Source: Euonymus europaeus (lineage: Eukaryota; Streptophyta; Magnoliopsida; Celastrales; Celastraceae). From it: a stretch of DNA of 64,000 nucleotides. Location of the stretch: contig OY756961.1 of NCBI GenBank assembly GCA_963580455.1, forward strand, positions 14,985,001-15,049,000, in the 5' to 3' direction. Made by a program: the position numbers and the translations under genes. Shown one piece after another: positions 12,474 to 25,430 of this stretch. The notes under the pieces were generated by a model that saw only the letters and a program-made list of their open reading frames with translations, made no database searches and had not been told where the DNA came from. Numbering within the stretch: the first letter of the stretch is position 1; each line of letters opens with the position of its first letter.

Positions 12474-13592
12474 CAACTTCGGACCATCAAAGTTGCCCGG
12501 TGTACACGTTTTATTGTTCTTATATGTCAAATTTTATGAGTATAATCTTCATAGATTATTTCGATGCCAAAACACCAACTTTCTATGACAAATGGACAAA
12601 ACCATTAAAAGCTCCTCCATAGAGAGAGTTGAGCAACTTCGGACCATCAAAATTGCTCTATGTATACTTTTTATTGTTCTTTCTTGTCAAATTTTATGAG
12701 TATAAGCTTCCTACATTATTTCGATGCCAAAACAACAACTTTCTATGACAAATGGACAAAACTGTTAAAAGCTCCTTCATAGAGAGTGTTGAGCGACTTC
12801 AGACCATCAAAGTTGCTCGGTGTACAATTTTTATTGTTCTTATATGTCAAACTTTTTTAGTATAAGCTTCCTAGATTATTTCGATGCCAAAACACCAACT
12901 TACTATGACAAATGGACAAAACCGTTAAAATCTCCTCCATAGAGAGAGTTGAGCAACTTCGGACCATCAAAGTTGCTCGGTGTACACTTTTTATTGTTCT
13001 TATATGTCAAATTTTATGATTATAAGCTTCATAGATTATTTCGATGCCAAAACACCAACTTTCTATGACAAATGGATGAACCGTTAAAAGCTCCTCCATA
13101 GAGAGATTTGAGCAACTTCGGACCATCAAAATTGCTCTATGTATACTTTTTATTGTTCTTCTATGTCAAATTCTACGAGTATAAGCTTCCTAGATTATTT
13201 CGATGCCAAAACACCAACTTTCTATGACAAATGGACAAAACCGTTAAAAGCTCCTCCATAGAGAGTGTTGAGCGACTTCGGACCATCAAAGTTGTTCGGT
13301 GTAAATTTTTTATTATTCTTATATGTCAAATTTTACGAGTATAAGCTTCCTAGATTATTTCGATGCCAAAACACCAACTTTCTATGACAAATCGACAAAA
13401 CCGTTAAAATCCCCTCCATAGTGAGAGTTGAGCAACTTCGGACCATCAAAATTGCTCTTTGTACAATTTTTATTGTTCTTATATGTCAAATTTTACGAGT
13501 ATAAGCTTCAGAGATTATTTCGATGCTAAAACAACAACTTTCTATGACAAATGGACAAAACCGTTAAAAGCTCCTCCATAGAATGAGTTGAG
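12474..13592. repeat. Domain A HOR copy 5, deleted to 7 units
   Basis: Order a b/j k l m n o. The b unit (12634) keeps its b start (tctatgtatac, ttctttcttg, acaacaact) but ends like j (aactgttaaaagctccttcat) and runs straight into k. Nine monomers of the 16-mer are missing (c d c e f g h i, plus one b/j equivalent), and the join falls between about 12740 and 12765. One 159-bp l unit gives 1119 bp. Confidence 0.88.
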
Positions 13593-15354
13593 CAACTTCG
13601 GACCATCAAAGTTGCCCGGTGTACACGTTTTATTGTTCTTATATGTCAAATTTTATGAGTATAATCTTCATAGATTATTTCGATGCCAAAACACCAACTT
13701 TCTATGACAAATGGACAAAACCATTAAAAGCTCCTCCATAGAGAGAGTTGAGCAACTTCGGACCATCAAAATTGCTCTATGTATACTTTTTATTGTTCTT
13801 TCTTGTCAAATTTTATGAGTATAAGCTTCCTACATTATTTCGATGCCAAAACAACAACTTTCTATGACAAATGGACAAAACCATTAAAAGCTCCTCCATA
13901 GAGAGTGTTGAGCGACTTCGGACCTTCAAAATTGCTCAGTGTACAATTTTTATTGTTCTTATATGTCAAATTTTATGAGTATAAGCTTCATAGATTATTT
14001 CGATGCCAAAACACCAACTTTCTATGACAAATGGACGAAATCGTTAAAAGCTTCTCCATAGAGAGAGTTGAGCACCTTCGGACCATCAAAATTGCTCTAT
14101 GTATACTTTTTATTGTTCTTCTATGTCAAATTTTACGAGTATAAGCTTCATACATTATTTCGACGCCAAAACAACAACTTTCTATGACAAATGGACAAAA
14201 CCAATAAAAGCTCCTCCATAGAGAGTGTTGAGCGACTTCGGACCTTCAAAATTGCTCAGTGTACAATTTTTATTGTTCTTATATGTCAAATTTTATGAGT
14301 ATAAGCTTCATAGATTATTTCGATGCCAAAACACCGACTTACTATGACAAATGGACAAAACCGTTAAAATCTCCTCCATAGAGAGAGTTGAGCAACTTCG
14401 GACCATCAAAGTTGCTCGTTGTACACTTTTTATTGTTCTTATATGTCAAATTTTATGAGTATAAGCTTCATAGATTATTTCGATGACAGAACACCAACTT
14501 TCTATGACAAATGGACAAAATCGTTAAAAGCTCCTCCATAGAGAGAGTTGAGCAACTTCGGACTATCAAAGTTGCTCGAGATAGACATTTTATTGTTCTT
14601 CTATGTCAAATTTTTCGAGTTTAAGCTTCGTAGATTATTTCGATGCCAAAACACCAACTTTCTATGACAAATGGACAAAACCGTTAAAAGCTCCTTCATA
14701 GAGAGTGTTGAGCGAAACTTCAGACCATCAAAGTTGCTCGGTGTACAATTTTTATTGTTCTTATATGTCAAACTTTTTTAGTATAAGCTTCCTAGATTAT
14801 TTCGATGCCAAAACACCAACTTACTATGACAAATGGACAAAACCGTTAAAATCTCCTCCATAGAGAGATTTGAGCAACTTCGGACCATCAAAATTGCTCT
14901 ATGTATACTTTTTATTGTTCTTCTATGTCAAATTCTACGAGTATAGGCTTCCTAGATTATTTCGATGCCAAAACACCAACTTTCTATGACAAATGGACAA
15001 AACCGTTAAAAGCTCCTCCATAGAGAGTGTTGAGCGACTTCGGACCATCAAAGTTGTTCGGTGTAAATTTTTTATTATTCTTATATGTCAAATTTTACGA
15101 GTATAAGCTTCCTAGATTATTTCAATGCCAAAACACCAACTTTCTATGACAAATCGACAAAACCGTTAAAATCCCCTCCATAGTGAGAGTTGAGCAACTT
15201 CGGACCATCAAAATTGCTCTTTGTACAATTTTTATTGTTCTTATATGTCAAATTTTACGAGTATAAGCTTCAGAGATTATTTCGATGCTAAAACAACAAC
15301 TTTCTATGACAAATGGACAAAACCGTTAAAAGCTCCTCCATAGAATGAGTTGAG
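13593..15354. repeat. Domain A HOR copy 6, deleted to 11 units, with a 162-bp monomer
   Basis: Order a b c d c e j k m n o. Units f-i are lost between e and j (the e unit carries 'gatgacagaac', recalling class i), and l is lost between k and m. The k unit at 14713-14874 is the only 162-bp monomer seen: it reads 'gagcgaaacttc' where others read 'gagcgacttc', a 2-bp insertion. Total 1762 bp. Confidence 0.87.
14713..14874. repeat. Unique 162-bp monomer
   Basis: The only unit longer than 160 bp by the anchor method. Two extra a bases in 'gagcgaaacttcag' account for the difference. It is a class k monomer inside the deleted HOR copy at 13593. Confidence 0.85.
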
Positions 15355-18300
15355 CAACTTCGGACCATCAAAGTTGCCCGGTGTACACGTTTTATTGTTC
15401 TTATATGTCAAATTTTATGAGTATAATCTTCATAGATTATTTCGATGCCAAAACACCAACTTTCTATGACAAATGGACAAAACCATTAAAAGCTCCTCCA
15501 TAGAGAGAGTTGAGCAACTTCGGACCATCAAAATTGCTCTATGTATACTTTTTATTGTTCTTTCTTGTCAAATTTTATGAGTATAAGCTTCCTACATTAT
15601 TTCGATGCCAAAACAACAACTTTCTATGACAAATGGACAAAACCATTAAAAGCTCCTCCATAGAGAGTGTTGAGCGACTTCGGACCTTCAAAATTGCTCA
15701 GTGTACAATTTTTATTGTTCTTATATGTCAAATTTTATGAGTATAAGCTTCATAGATTATTTCGATGCCAAAACACCAACTTTCTATGACAAATGGACGA
15801 AATCGTTAAAAGCTTCTCCATAAAGAGAGTTGAGCAACTTCGGACCATCAAAATTGCTCTATGTATACTTTTTCTTGTTCTTCTATGTCAAATTTTACGA
15901 GTATAAGCTTCCTACATTATTTCGACGCCAAAACAACAACTTTCTATGACAAATGGACAAAACCAATAAAAGCTCCTCCATAGAGAGTGTTGAGCGACTT
16001 CGGACCTTCAAAATTGCTCAGTGTACAATTTTTATTGTTCTTATATGTCAAATTTTATGAGTATAAGCTTCATAGATTATTTCGATGCCAAAACACCAAC
16101 TTACTATGAGAAATGGACAAAACCGTTAAAATCTCCTCCATAGAGAGAGTTGAGCAACTTCGGACCATCAAAGTTGCTCGTTGTACACTTTTTATTGTTC
16201 TTATATGTCAAATTTTATGAGTATAAGCTTCATAGATTATTTCGATGCCAAAACACCAACTTTCTATGACAAATGGACAAAATCGTTAAAAGCTCCTCCA
16301 TAGAGAGAGTTGAGCAACTTCGGAGCATCAAAATTGCTCTATGTATACTTTTTATTGTTCTTCTATGTCAAATTTTACGAGTATGAGCTTCCTAGATTAT
16401 TTCGATGCCAAAACACCAACTTTCTATGACAAATGGACAAAGCCGTTAAAAGCTCCTCCATAGAGAGTGTTGAGCGACTTCGGAATTTCAAAGTTGCTCG
16501 GTGTACAATTTTTGTTGTTCTTTAATGTCAAATTTTACGAGTATAAGCTTCATAGACTATTTCGATGCCAAAACACCAACTTTCTTTGACAAATGGACAA
16601 AACCGTCAGAAGCTTCTCCATAGAGACAGTTGAGCAACATCGGATTATCAAAGTTGCTCGGGATAGACTTTTTATTGTTCTTCTATGTCAAATTTTACGA
16701 GTATAAGCTTCCTACATTATTTCGATGCCAAAACACCAACTTTCTATGACAAATGGACGAAACCGTTAAAAGCTCCTCCATAGAGAGAGTTGAGCAACTT
16801 CGGACCATCAAAGTTGCTCGGTGTACAATTTTTATTGTTCTCATATGTCAAATTTTTTGAGTATAAGCTTCATAGATTATTTCGATGACAAAACACCAAC
16901 TTTCTATGACAAATGGACAAAACCGTTAAGAGCTCCTCCATAGAGAGAGTTGAGCAACTTCAGACTATCAAAGTTGCTCGAGATAGACATTTTATTGTTC
17001 TTCTATGTCAAATTTTTGGAGTTTAAGCTTCGTAGATTATTTCGATGCCAAAACACCAACTTTCTATGACAAATGGACAAAACCGTTAAAAGCTCCTTCA
17101 TAGAGAGTGTTGAGCGACTTCAGACCATCAAAGTTGCTCGGTGTACAATTTTTATTGTTCTTATATGTCAAACTTTTTTAGTATAAGCTTCCTAGATTAT
17201 TTCGATGCCAAAACACCAACTTACTATGACAAATGGACAAAACCGTTAAAATCTCCTCCATAGAGAGAGTTGAGCAACTTCGGACCATCAAAGTTGCTCG
17301 GTGTACACTTTTTATTGTTCTTATATGTCAAATTTTATGAGTATAAGCTTCATAGATTATTTCGATGCCAAAACACCAACTTTCTATGACAAATGGATGA
17401 ACCGTTAAAAGCTCCTCCATAGAGAGATTTGAGCAACTTCGGACCATCAAAATTGCTCTATGTATACTTTTTATTGTTCTTCTATGTCAAATTCTACGGG
17501 TATGAGCTTCCTAGATTATTTCGATGCCAAAACACCAACTTTCTATGACAAATGGACAAAGCCGTTAAAAGCTCCTCCATAGAGAGTGTTGAGCGACTTC
17601 GGAATTTCAAAGTTGCTCGGTGTACAATTTTTGTTGTTCTTTAATGTCAAATTTTACGAGTATAAGCTTCATAGATTATTTCGATGCCAAAACACCAACT
17701 TTCTTTGACAAATGGACAAAACCGTCAGAAGCTTCTCCATAGAGACAGTTGAGCAACATCGGATTATCAAAGTTGCTCGGGATAGACTTTTTATTGTTCT
17801 TCTATGTCAAATTTTACGAGTATAAGCTTCCTACATTATTTCGATGCCAAAACACCAACTTTCTATGACAAATGGACGAAACCGTTAAAAGCTCCTCCAT
17901 AGAGAGAGTTGAGCAACTTCGGACCATCAAAGTTGCTCGGTGTACAATTTTTATTGTTCTCATATGTCAAATTTTTTGAGTATAAGCTTCATAGATTATT
18001 TCGATGACAAAACACCAACTTTCTATGACAAATGGACAAAACCGTTAAGAGCTCCTCCATAGAGAGAGTTGAGCAACTTCAGACTATCAAAGTTGCTCGA
18101 GATAGACATTTTATTGTTCTTCTATGTCAAATTTTTCGAGTTTAAGCTTCGTAGATTATTTCGATGCCAAAACACCAACTTTCTATGACAAATGGACAAA
18201 ACCGTTAAAAGCTCCTTCATAGAGAGTGTTGAGCGACTTCAGACCATCAAAGTTGCTCGGTGTACAATTTTTATTGTTCTTATATGTCAAACTTTTTTAG

Positions 18301-19032
18301 TATAAGCTTCCTAGATTATTTCGATGCCAAAACACCAACTTACTATGACAAATGGACAAAACCGTTAAAATCTCCTCCATAGAGAGAGTTGAGCAACTTC
18401 GGACCATCAAAGTTGCTCGGTGTACACTTTTTATTGTTCTTATATGTCAAATTTTATGATTATAAGCTTCATAGATTATTTCGATGCCAAAACACCAACT
18501 TTCTATGACAAATGGATGAACCGTTAAAAGCTCCTCCATAGAGAGATTTGAGCAACTTCGGACCATCAAAATTGCTCTATGTATACTTTTTATTGTTCTT
18601 CTATGTCAAATTCTAGGAGTATAAGCTTCCTAGATTATTTCGATGCCAAAACACCAACTTTCTATGACAAATGAACAAAACCGTTAAAAGCTCCTCCATA
18701 GAGAGTGTTGAGCGACTTCGGACCATCAAAGTTGTTCGGTGTAAATTTTTTATTATTCTTATATGTAAAATTTTACGGGTATAAGCTTCCTAGATTATTT
18801 CGATGCCAAAACACCAACTTTCTATGACAAATCGACAAAACCGTTAAAATCCCCTCCATAGTGAGAGTTGAGCAACTTCGGACCATCAAAATTGCTCTTT
18901 GTACAATTTTTATTGTTCTTATATGTCAAATTTTACGAGTATAAGCTTCAGAGATTATTTCGATGCTAAAACAACAACTTTCTATGACAAATGGACAAAA
19001 CCGTTAAAAGCTCCTCCATAGAATGAGTTGAG
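15355..19032. repeat. Domain A HOR copy 7, 23-mer
   Basis: Full order with the f-l 7-mer doubled. The l units at 17275-17433 and 18394-18552 are 159 bp. Total 3678 bp. Private changes include 'tttcttgttc' in d (about 15871), 'tatgagaaatgg' in the second c unit (about 16107), and 'attctaggag' and 'atgaacaaaacc' in m. Confidence 0.9.
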
Positions 19033-20472
19033 CAACTTCGGACCATCAAAGTTGCCCGGTGTACACGTTTTATTGTTCTTATATGTCAAATTTTATGAGT
19101 ATAATCTTCATAGATTATTTCGATGCCAAAACACCAACTTTCTATGACAAATGGACAAAACCATTAAAAGCTCCTCCATAGAGAGAGTTGAGCAACTTCG
19201 GACCATCAAAATTGCTCTATGTATACTTTTTATTGTTCTTTCTTGTCAAATTTTATGAGTATAAGCTTCCTACATTATTTCGATGCCAAAACAACAACTT
19301 TCTATGACAAATGGACAAAACCATTAAAAGCTCCTCCATAGAGAGTGTTGAGCGACTTCGGACCTTCAAAATTGCTCAGTGTACAATTTTTATTGTTCTT
19401 ATATGTCAAATTTTATGAGTATAAGCTTCATAGATTATTTCGATGCCAAAACACCAACTTTCTATGACAAATGGACGAAATCGTTAAAAGCTTCTCCATA
19501 GAGAGAGTTGAGCAACTTCGGACCATCAAAATTGCTCTATGTATACTTTTTATTGTTCTTCTATGTCAAATTCTACGGGTATGAGCTTCCTAGATTATTT
19601 CGATGCCAAAACACCAACTTTCTATGACAAATGGACAAAGCCGTTAAAAGCTCCTCCATAGAGAGTGTTGAGCGACTTCGGAATTTCAAAGTTGCTCGGT
19701 GTACAATTTTTGTTGTTCTTTAATGTCAAATTTTACGAGTATAAGCTTCATAGATTATTTCGATGCCAAAATACCAACTTTCTTTGACAAATGGACAAAA
19801 CCGTCAGAAGCTTCTCCATAGAGACAGTTGAGCAACATCGGATTATCAAAGTTGCTCGGGATAGACTTTTTATTGTTCTTCTATGTCAAATTTTACGAGT
19901 ATAAGCTTCCTACATTATTTCGATTCCAAAACACCAACTTTCTATGACAAATGGACAAAATCGTTAAAAGCTCCTCCATAGAGAGAGTTGAGCAATTTCG
20001 GAGCATCAAAATTGCTCTATGTATACTTTTTATTGTTCTTCTATGTCAAATTCTACGGGTATAAGCTTCCTAGATTATTTCGATGTCAAAACACCAACTT
20101 TCTATGACAAATGGACAAAACCGTTAAAAGCTCCTCCATAGAGAGTGTTGAGCGACTTCGGACCATCAAAGTTGTTCGGTGTAAATTTTTTATTATTCTT
20201 ATATGTCAAATTTTACGAGTATAAGCTTCCTAGATTATTTCGATGCCAAAACACCAACTTTCTATGACAAATCGACAAAACCGTTAAAATCCCCTCCATA
20301 GTGAGAGTTGAGCAACTTCGGACCGTCAAAATTGCTCTTTGTACAATTTTTATTGTTCTTATATGTCAAATTTTACGAGTATAAGCTTCAGAGATTATTT
20401 CGATACTAAAACAACAACTTTCTATGACAAATGGACAAAACCGTTAAAAGCTCCTCCATAGAATGAGTTGAG
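19033..20472. repeat. Domain A HOR copy 8, deleted to 9 units
   Basis: Order a b c d/f' g h/e f/m n o, exactly 9 x 160 bp. Three monomers are mosaics. 19513 starts as d and continues as f' (attctacggg). The h unit at 19833 ends like e (ggacaaaatcgtt). 19993 starts as f (gagcatc) and continues with the m-like 'attctacgggtataagcttcctag'. The tail h/e - f/m - n - o recurs in copy 10. Confidence 0.86.
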
Positions 20473-23030
20473 CAACTTCGGACCATCAAAGTTGCCCGGT
20501 GTACACGTTTTATTGTTCTTATATGTCAAATTTTATGAGTATAAGCTTCATAGATTATTTCGATGCCAAAACACCAACTTTCTTTGACAAATGGACAAAA
20601 CCGTCAGAAGCTTCTCCATAGAGACAGTTGAGCAACATCGGATTATCAAAGTTGCTCGGGATAGACTTTTTATTGTTCTTCTATGTCAAATTTTACGAGT
20701 ATAAGCTTCCTACATTATTTCGATGCCAAAACACCAACTTTCTATGACAAATGGACGAAACCGTTAAAAGCTCCTCCATAGAGAGAGTTGAGCAACTTCG
20801 GACCATCAAAGTTGCTCGGTGTACAATTTTTGTTGTTCTCATATGTCAAATTTTTTGAGTATAAGCTTCATAGATTATTTCGATGACAAAACACCAACTT
20901 TCTATGACAAATGGACAAAACCGTTAAGAGCTCCTCCATAGAGAGAGTTGAGCAACTTCAGACTATCAAAGTTGCTCGAGATAGACATTTTATTGTTCTT
21001 CTATGTCAAATTTTTCGAGTTTAAGCTTCGTAGATTATTTCGATGCCAAAACACCAACTTTCTATGACAAATGGACAAAACCGTTAAAAGCTCCTTCATA
21101 GAGAGTGTTGAGCGACTTCAGACCATCAAAGTTGCTCGGTGTACAATTTTTATTGTTCTTATATGTCAAACTTTTTTAGTATAAGCTTCCTAGATTATTT
21201 CGATGCCAAAACACCAACTTACTATGACAAATGGACAAAACCGTTAAAATCTCCTCCATAGAGAGAGTTGAGCAACTTCGGACCATCAAAGTTGCTCGGT
21301 GTACACTTTTTATTGTTCTTATATGTCAAATTTTATGAGTATAAGCTTCATAGATTATTTCGATGCCAAAACACCAACTTTCTATGACAAATGGATGAAC
21401 CGTTAAAAGCTCCTCCATAGAGAGATTTGAGCAACTTCGGACCATCAAAATTGCTCTATGTATACTTTTTATTGTTCTTCTATGTCAAATTCTACGGGTA
21501 TGAGCTTCCTAGATTATTTCGATGCCAAAACACCAACTTTCTATGACAAATGGACAAAGCCGTTAAAAGCTCCTCCATAGAGAGTGTTGAGCGACTTCGG
21601 AATTTCAAAGTTGCTCGGTGTACAATTTTTGTTGTTCTTTAATGTCAAATTTTACGAGTATAAGCTTCATAGATTATTTCGATGCCAAAACACCAACTTT
21701 CTTTGACAAATGGACAAAACCGTCAGAAGCTTCTCCATAGAGACAGTTGAGCAACATCGGATTATCAAAGTTGCTCGGGATAGACTTTTTATTGTTCTTC
21801 TATGTCAAATTTTACGAGTATAAGCTTCCTACATTATTTCGATGCCAAAACACCAACTTTCTATGACAAATGGACGAAACCGTTAAAAGCTCCTCCATAG
21901 AGAGAGTTGAGCAACTTCGGACCATCAAAGTTGCTCGGTGTACAATTTTTATTGTTCTCATATGTCAAATTTTTTGAGTATAAGCTTCATAGATTATTTC
22001 GATGACAAAACACCAACTTTCTATGACAAATGGACAAAACCGTTAAGAGCTCCTCCATAGAGAGAGTTGAGCAACTTCAGACTATCAAAGTTGCTCGAGA
22101 TAGACATTTTATTGTTCTTCTATGTCAAATTTTTCGAGTTTAAGCTTCGTAGATTATTTCGATGCCAAAACACCAACTTTCTATGACAAATGGACAAAAC
22201 CGTTAAAAGCTCCTTCATAGAGAGTGTTGAGCGACTTCAGACCATCAAAGTTGCTCGGTGTACAATTTTTATTGTTCTTATATGTCAAACTTTTTTAGTA
22301 TAAGCTTCCTAGATTATTTCGATGCCAAAACACCAACTTACTATGACAAATGGACAAAACCGTTAAAATCTCCTCCATAGAGAGAGTTGAGCAACTTCGG
22401 ACCATCAAAGTTGCTCGGTGTACACTTTTTATTGTTCTTATATGTCAAATTTTATGATTATAAGCTTCATAGATTATTTCGATGCCAAAACACCAACTTT
22501 CTATGACAAATGGATGAACCGTTAAAAGCTCCTCCATAGAGAGATTTGAGCAACTTCGGACCATCAAAATTGCTCTATGTATACTTTTTATTGTTCTTCT
22601 ATGTCAAATTCTACGAGTATAAGCTTCCTAGATTATTTCGATGCCAAAACACCAACTTTCTATGACAAATGGACAAAACCGTTAAAAGCTCCTCCATAGA
22701 GAGTGTTGAGCGACTTCGGACCATCAAAGTTGTTCCGTGTAAATTTTTTATTATTCTTATATGTCAAATTTTACGAGTATAAGCTTCCTAGATTATTTCG
22801 ATGCCAAAACACCAACTTTCTATGACAAATCGACAAAACCGTTAAAATCCCCTCCATAGTGAGAGTTGAGCAACTTCGGACCATCAAAATTGCTCTTTGT
22901 ACAATTTTTATTGTTCTTATATGTCAAATTTTACAAGTATAAGCTTCAGAGATTATTTCGATGCTAAAACAACAACTTTCTATGACAAATGGACAAAACC
23001 GTTAGAAGCTCCTCCATAGAATGAGTTGAG
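20473..23030. repeat. Domain A HOR copy 9, 16 units with rearranged left half
   Basis: Order a/g h i j k l f' g h i j k l m n o. The first unit starts as a (cccggtgtacacg) and ends as g (ctttctttgac, gtcagaagcttc). The b-f block is therefore deleted while the f-l 7-mer is doubled. Two l units (21273-21431 and 22392-22550) are 159 bp, giving 2558 bp. The length equals the ordinary 16-mer but the composition differs. Confidence 0.87.
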
Positions 23031-25430
23031 CAACTTCGGACCATCAAAGTTGCCCGGTGTACACGTTTTATTGTTCTTATATGTCAAATTTTATGAGTAT
23101 AATCTTCATAGATTATTTCGATGCCAAAACACCAACTTTCTATGACAAATGGACAAAACCATTAAAAGCTCCTCCATAGAGAGAGTTGAGCAACTTTGGA
23201 CCATCAAAATTGCTCTATGTATACTTTTTATTGTTCTTTCTTGTCAAATTTTATGAGTATAAGCTTCCTACATTATTTCTATGCCAAAACAACAACTTTC
23301 TATGACAAATGGACAAAACCATTAAAAGCTCCTCCATAGAGAGTGTTGAGCGACTTCGGACCTTCAAAATTGCTCAGTGTACAATTTTTATTGTTCTTAT
23401 ATGTGAAATTTTATGAGTATAAGCTTCATAGATTATTTCGATGCCAAAACACCAACTTTCTATGACAAATGGACGAAATCGTTAAAAGCTTCTCCATAGA
23501 GAGAGTTGAGCAACTTCGGACCATCAAAATTGCTCTATGTATACTTTTTATTGTTCTTCTATGTCAAATTTTACGAGTATAAGCTTCCTACATTATTTCG
23601 ACGCCAAAACAACAACTTTCTATGACAAATGGACAAAACCAATAAAAGCTCCTCCATAGAGAGTGTTGAGCGACTTCGGACCTTCAAAATTGCTCAGTGT
23701 ACAATTTTTATTGTTCTTATATGTCAAATTTTATGAGTATAAGCTTCATAGATTATTTCGATGCCAAAACACCAACTTACTATGACAAATGGACAAAACC
23801 GTTAAAATCTCCTCCATAGAGAGAGTTGAGCAACTTCGGACCATCAAAGTTGCTCGTTGTACACTTTTTATTGTTCTTATATGTCAAATTTTATGAGTAT
23901 AAGCTTCATAGATTATTTCGATGCCAAAACACCAACTTTCTATGACAAATGGACAAAATCGTTAAAAGCTCCTCCATAGAGAGAGTTGAGCAACTTCGGA
24001 GCATCAAAATTGCTCTATGTATACTTTTTATTGTTCTTCTATGTCAAATTTTACGAGTATGAGCTTCCTAGATTATTTCGATGCCAAAACACCAACTTTC
24101 TATGACAAATGGACAAAGCCGTTAAAAGCTCCTCCATAGAGAGTGTTGAGCGACTTCGGAATTTCAAAGTTGCTCGGTGTACAATTTTTGTTGTTCTTTA
24201 ATGTCAAATTTTACGAGTATAAGCTTCATAGACTATTTCGATGCCAAAACACCAACTTTCTTTGACAAATGGACAAAACCGTCAGAAGCTTCTCCATAGA
24301 GACAGTTGAGCAACATCGGATTATCAAAGTTGCTCGGGATAGACTTTTTATTGTTCTTATATGTCAAATTTTATGAGTATAAGCTTCATAGATTATTTCG
24401 ATGGCAAAACACCAACTTTCTATGACAAATGGACAAAATCGTTAAAAGCTCCTCCATAGAGAGAGTTGAGCAACTTCGGAGCATCAAAATTGCTCTATGT
24501 ATACTTTTTATTATTCTTCTATGTCAAATTTTACGAGTATGAGCTTCCTAGATTATTTCGATGCCAAAACACCAACTTTCTATGACAAATGGACAAAGCC
24601 GTTAAAAGCTCCTCCATAGAGAGTGTTGAGCGACTTCGGAATTTCAAAGTTGCTCGGTGTACAATTTTTGTTGTTCTTTAATGTCAAATTTTACGAGTAT
24701 AAGCTTCATAGACTATTTCGATGCCAAAACACCAACTTTCTTTGACAAATGGACAAAACCGTCAGAAGCTTCTCCATAGAGACAGTTGAGCAACATCGGA
24801 TTATCAAAGTTGCTCGGGATAGACTTTTTATTGTTCTTCTATGTCAAATTTTACGAGTATAAGCTTCCTACATTATTTCGATGCCAAAACACCAACTTTC
24901 TATGACAAATGGACAAAATCGTTAAAAGCTCCTCCATAGAGAGAGTTGAGCAACTTCGGAGCATCAAAATTGCTCTATGTATACTTTTTATTGTTCTTCT
25001 ATGTCAAATTCTACGGGTATAAGCTTCCTAGATTATTTCGATGCCAAAACACCAACTTTCTATGACAAATGGACAAAACCGTTAAAAGCTCCTCCATAGA
25101 GAGTGTTGAGCGACTTCGGACCATCAAAGTTGTTCGGTGTAAATTTTTTATTATTCTTATATGTCAAATTTTACGAGTATAAGCTTCCTAGATTATTTCG
25201 ATGCCAAAACACCAACTTTCTATGACAAATCGACAAAACCGTTAAAATCCCCTCCATAGTGAGAGTTGAGCAACTTCGGACCATCAAAATTGCTCTTTGT
25301 ACAATTTTTATTGTTCTTATATGTCAAATTTTACGAGTATAAGCTTCAGAGATTATTTCGATGCTAAAACAACAACTTTCTATGACAAATGGACAAAACC
25401 GTTAAAAGCTCCTCCATAGAATGAGTTGAG
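23031..25430. repeat. Domain A HOR copy 10, 15 units
   Basis: Order a b c d c e f g h/e f g h f/m n o, exactly 15 x 160 bp. The h unit at 24311 switches to e (ttcttatatg, tatgagtataagcttcat), so the e-f-g-h segment is repeated 480 bp apart. Units i to l are absent. The tail h f/m n o matches copy 8 at an offset of 4958 bp. Confidence 0.86.
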
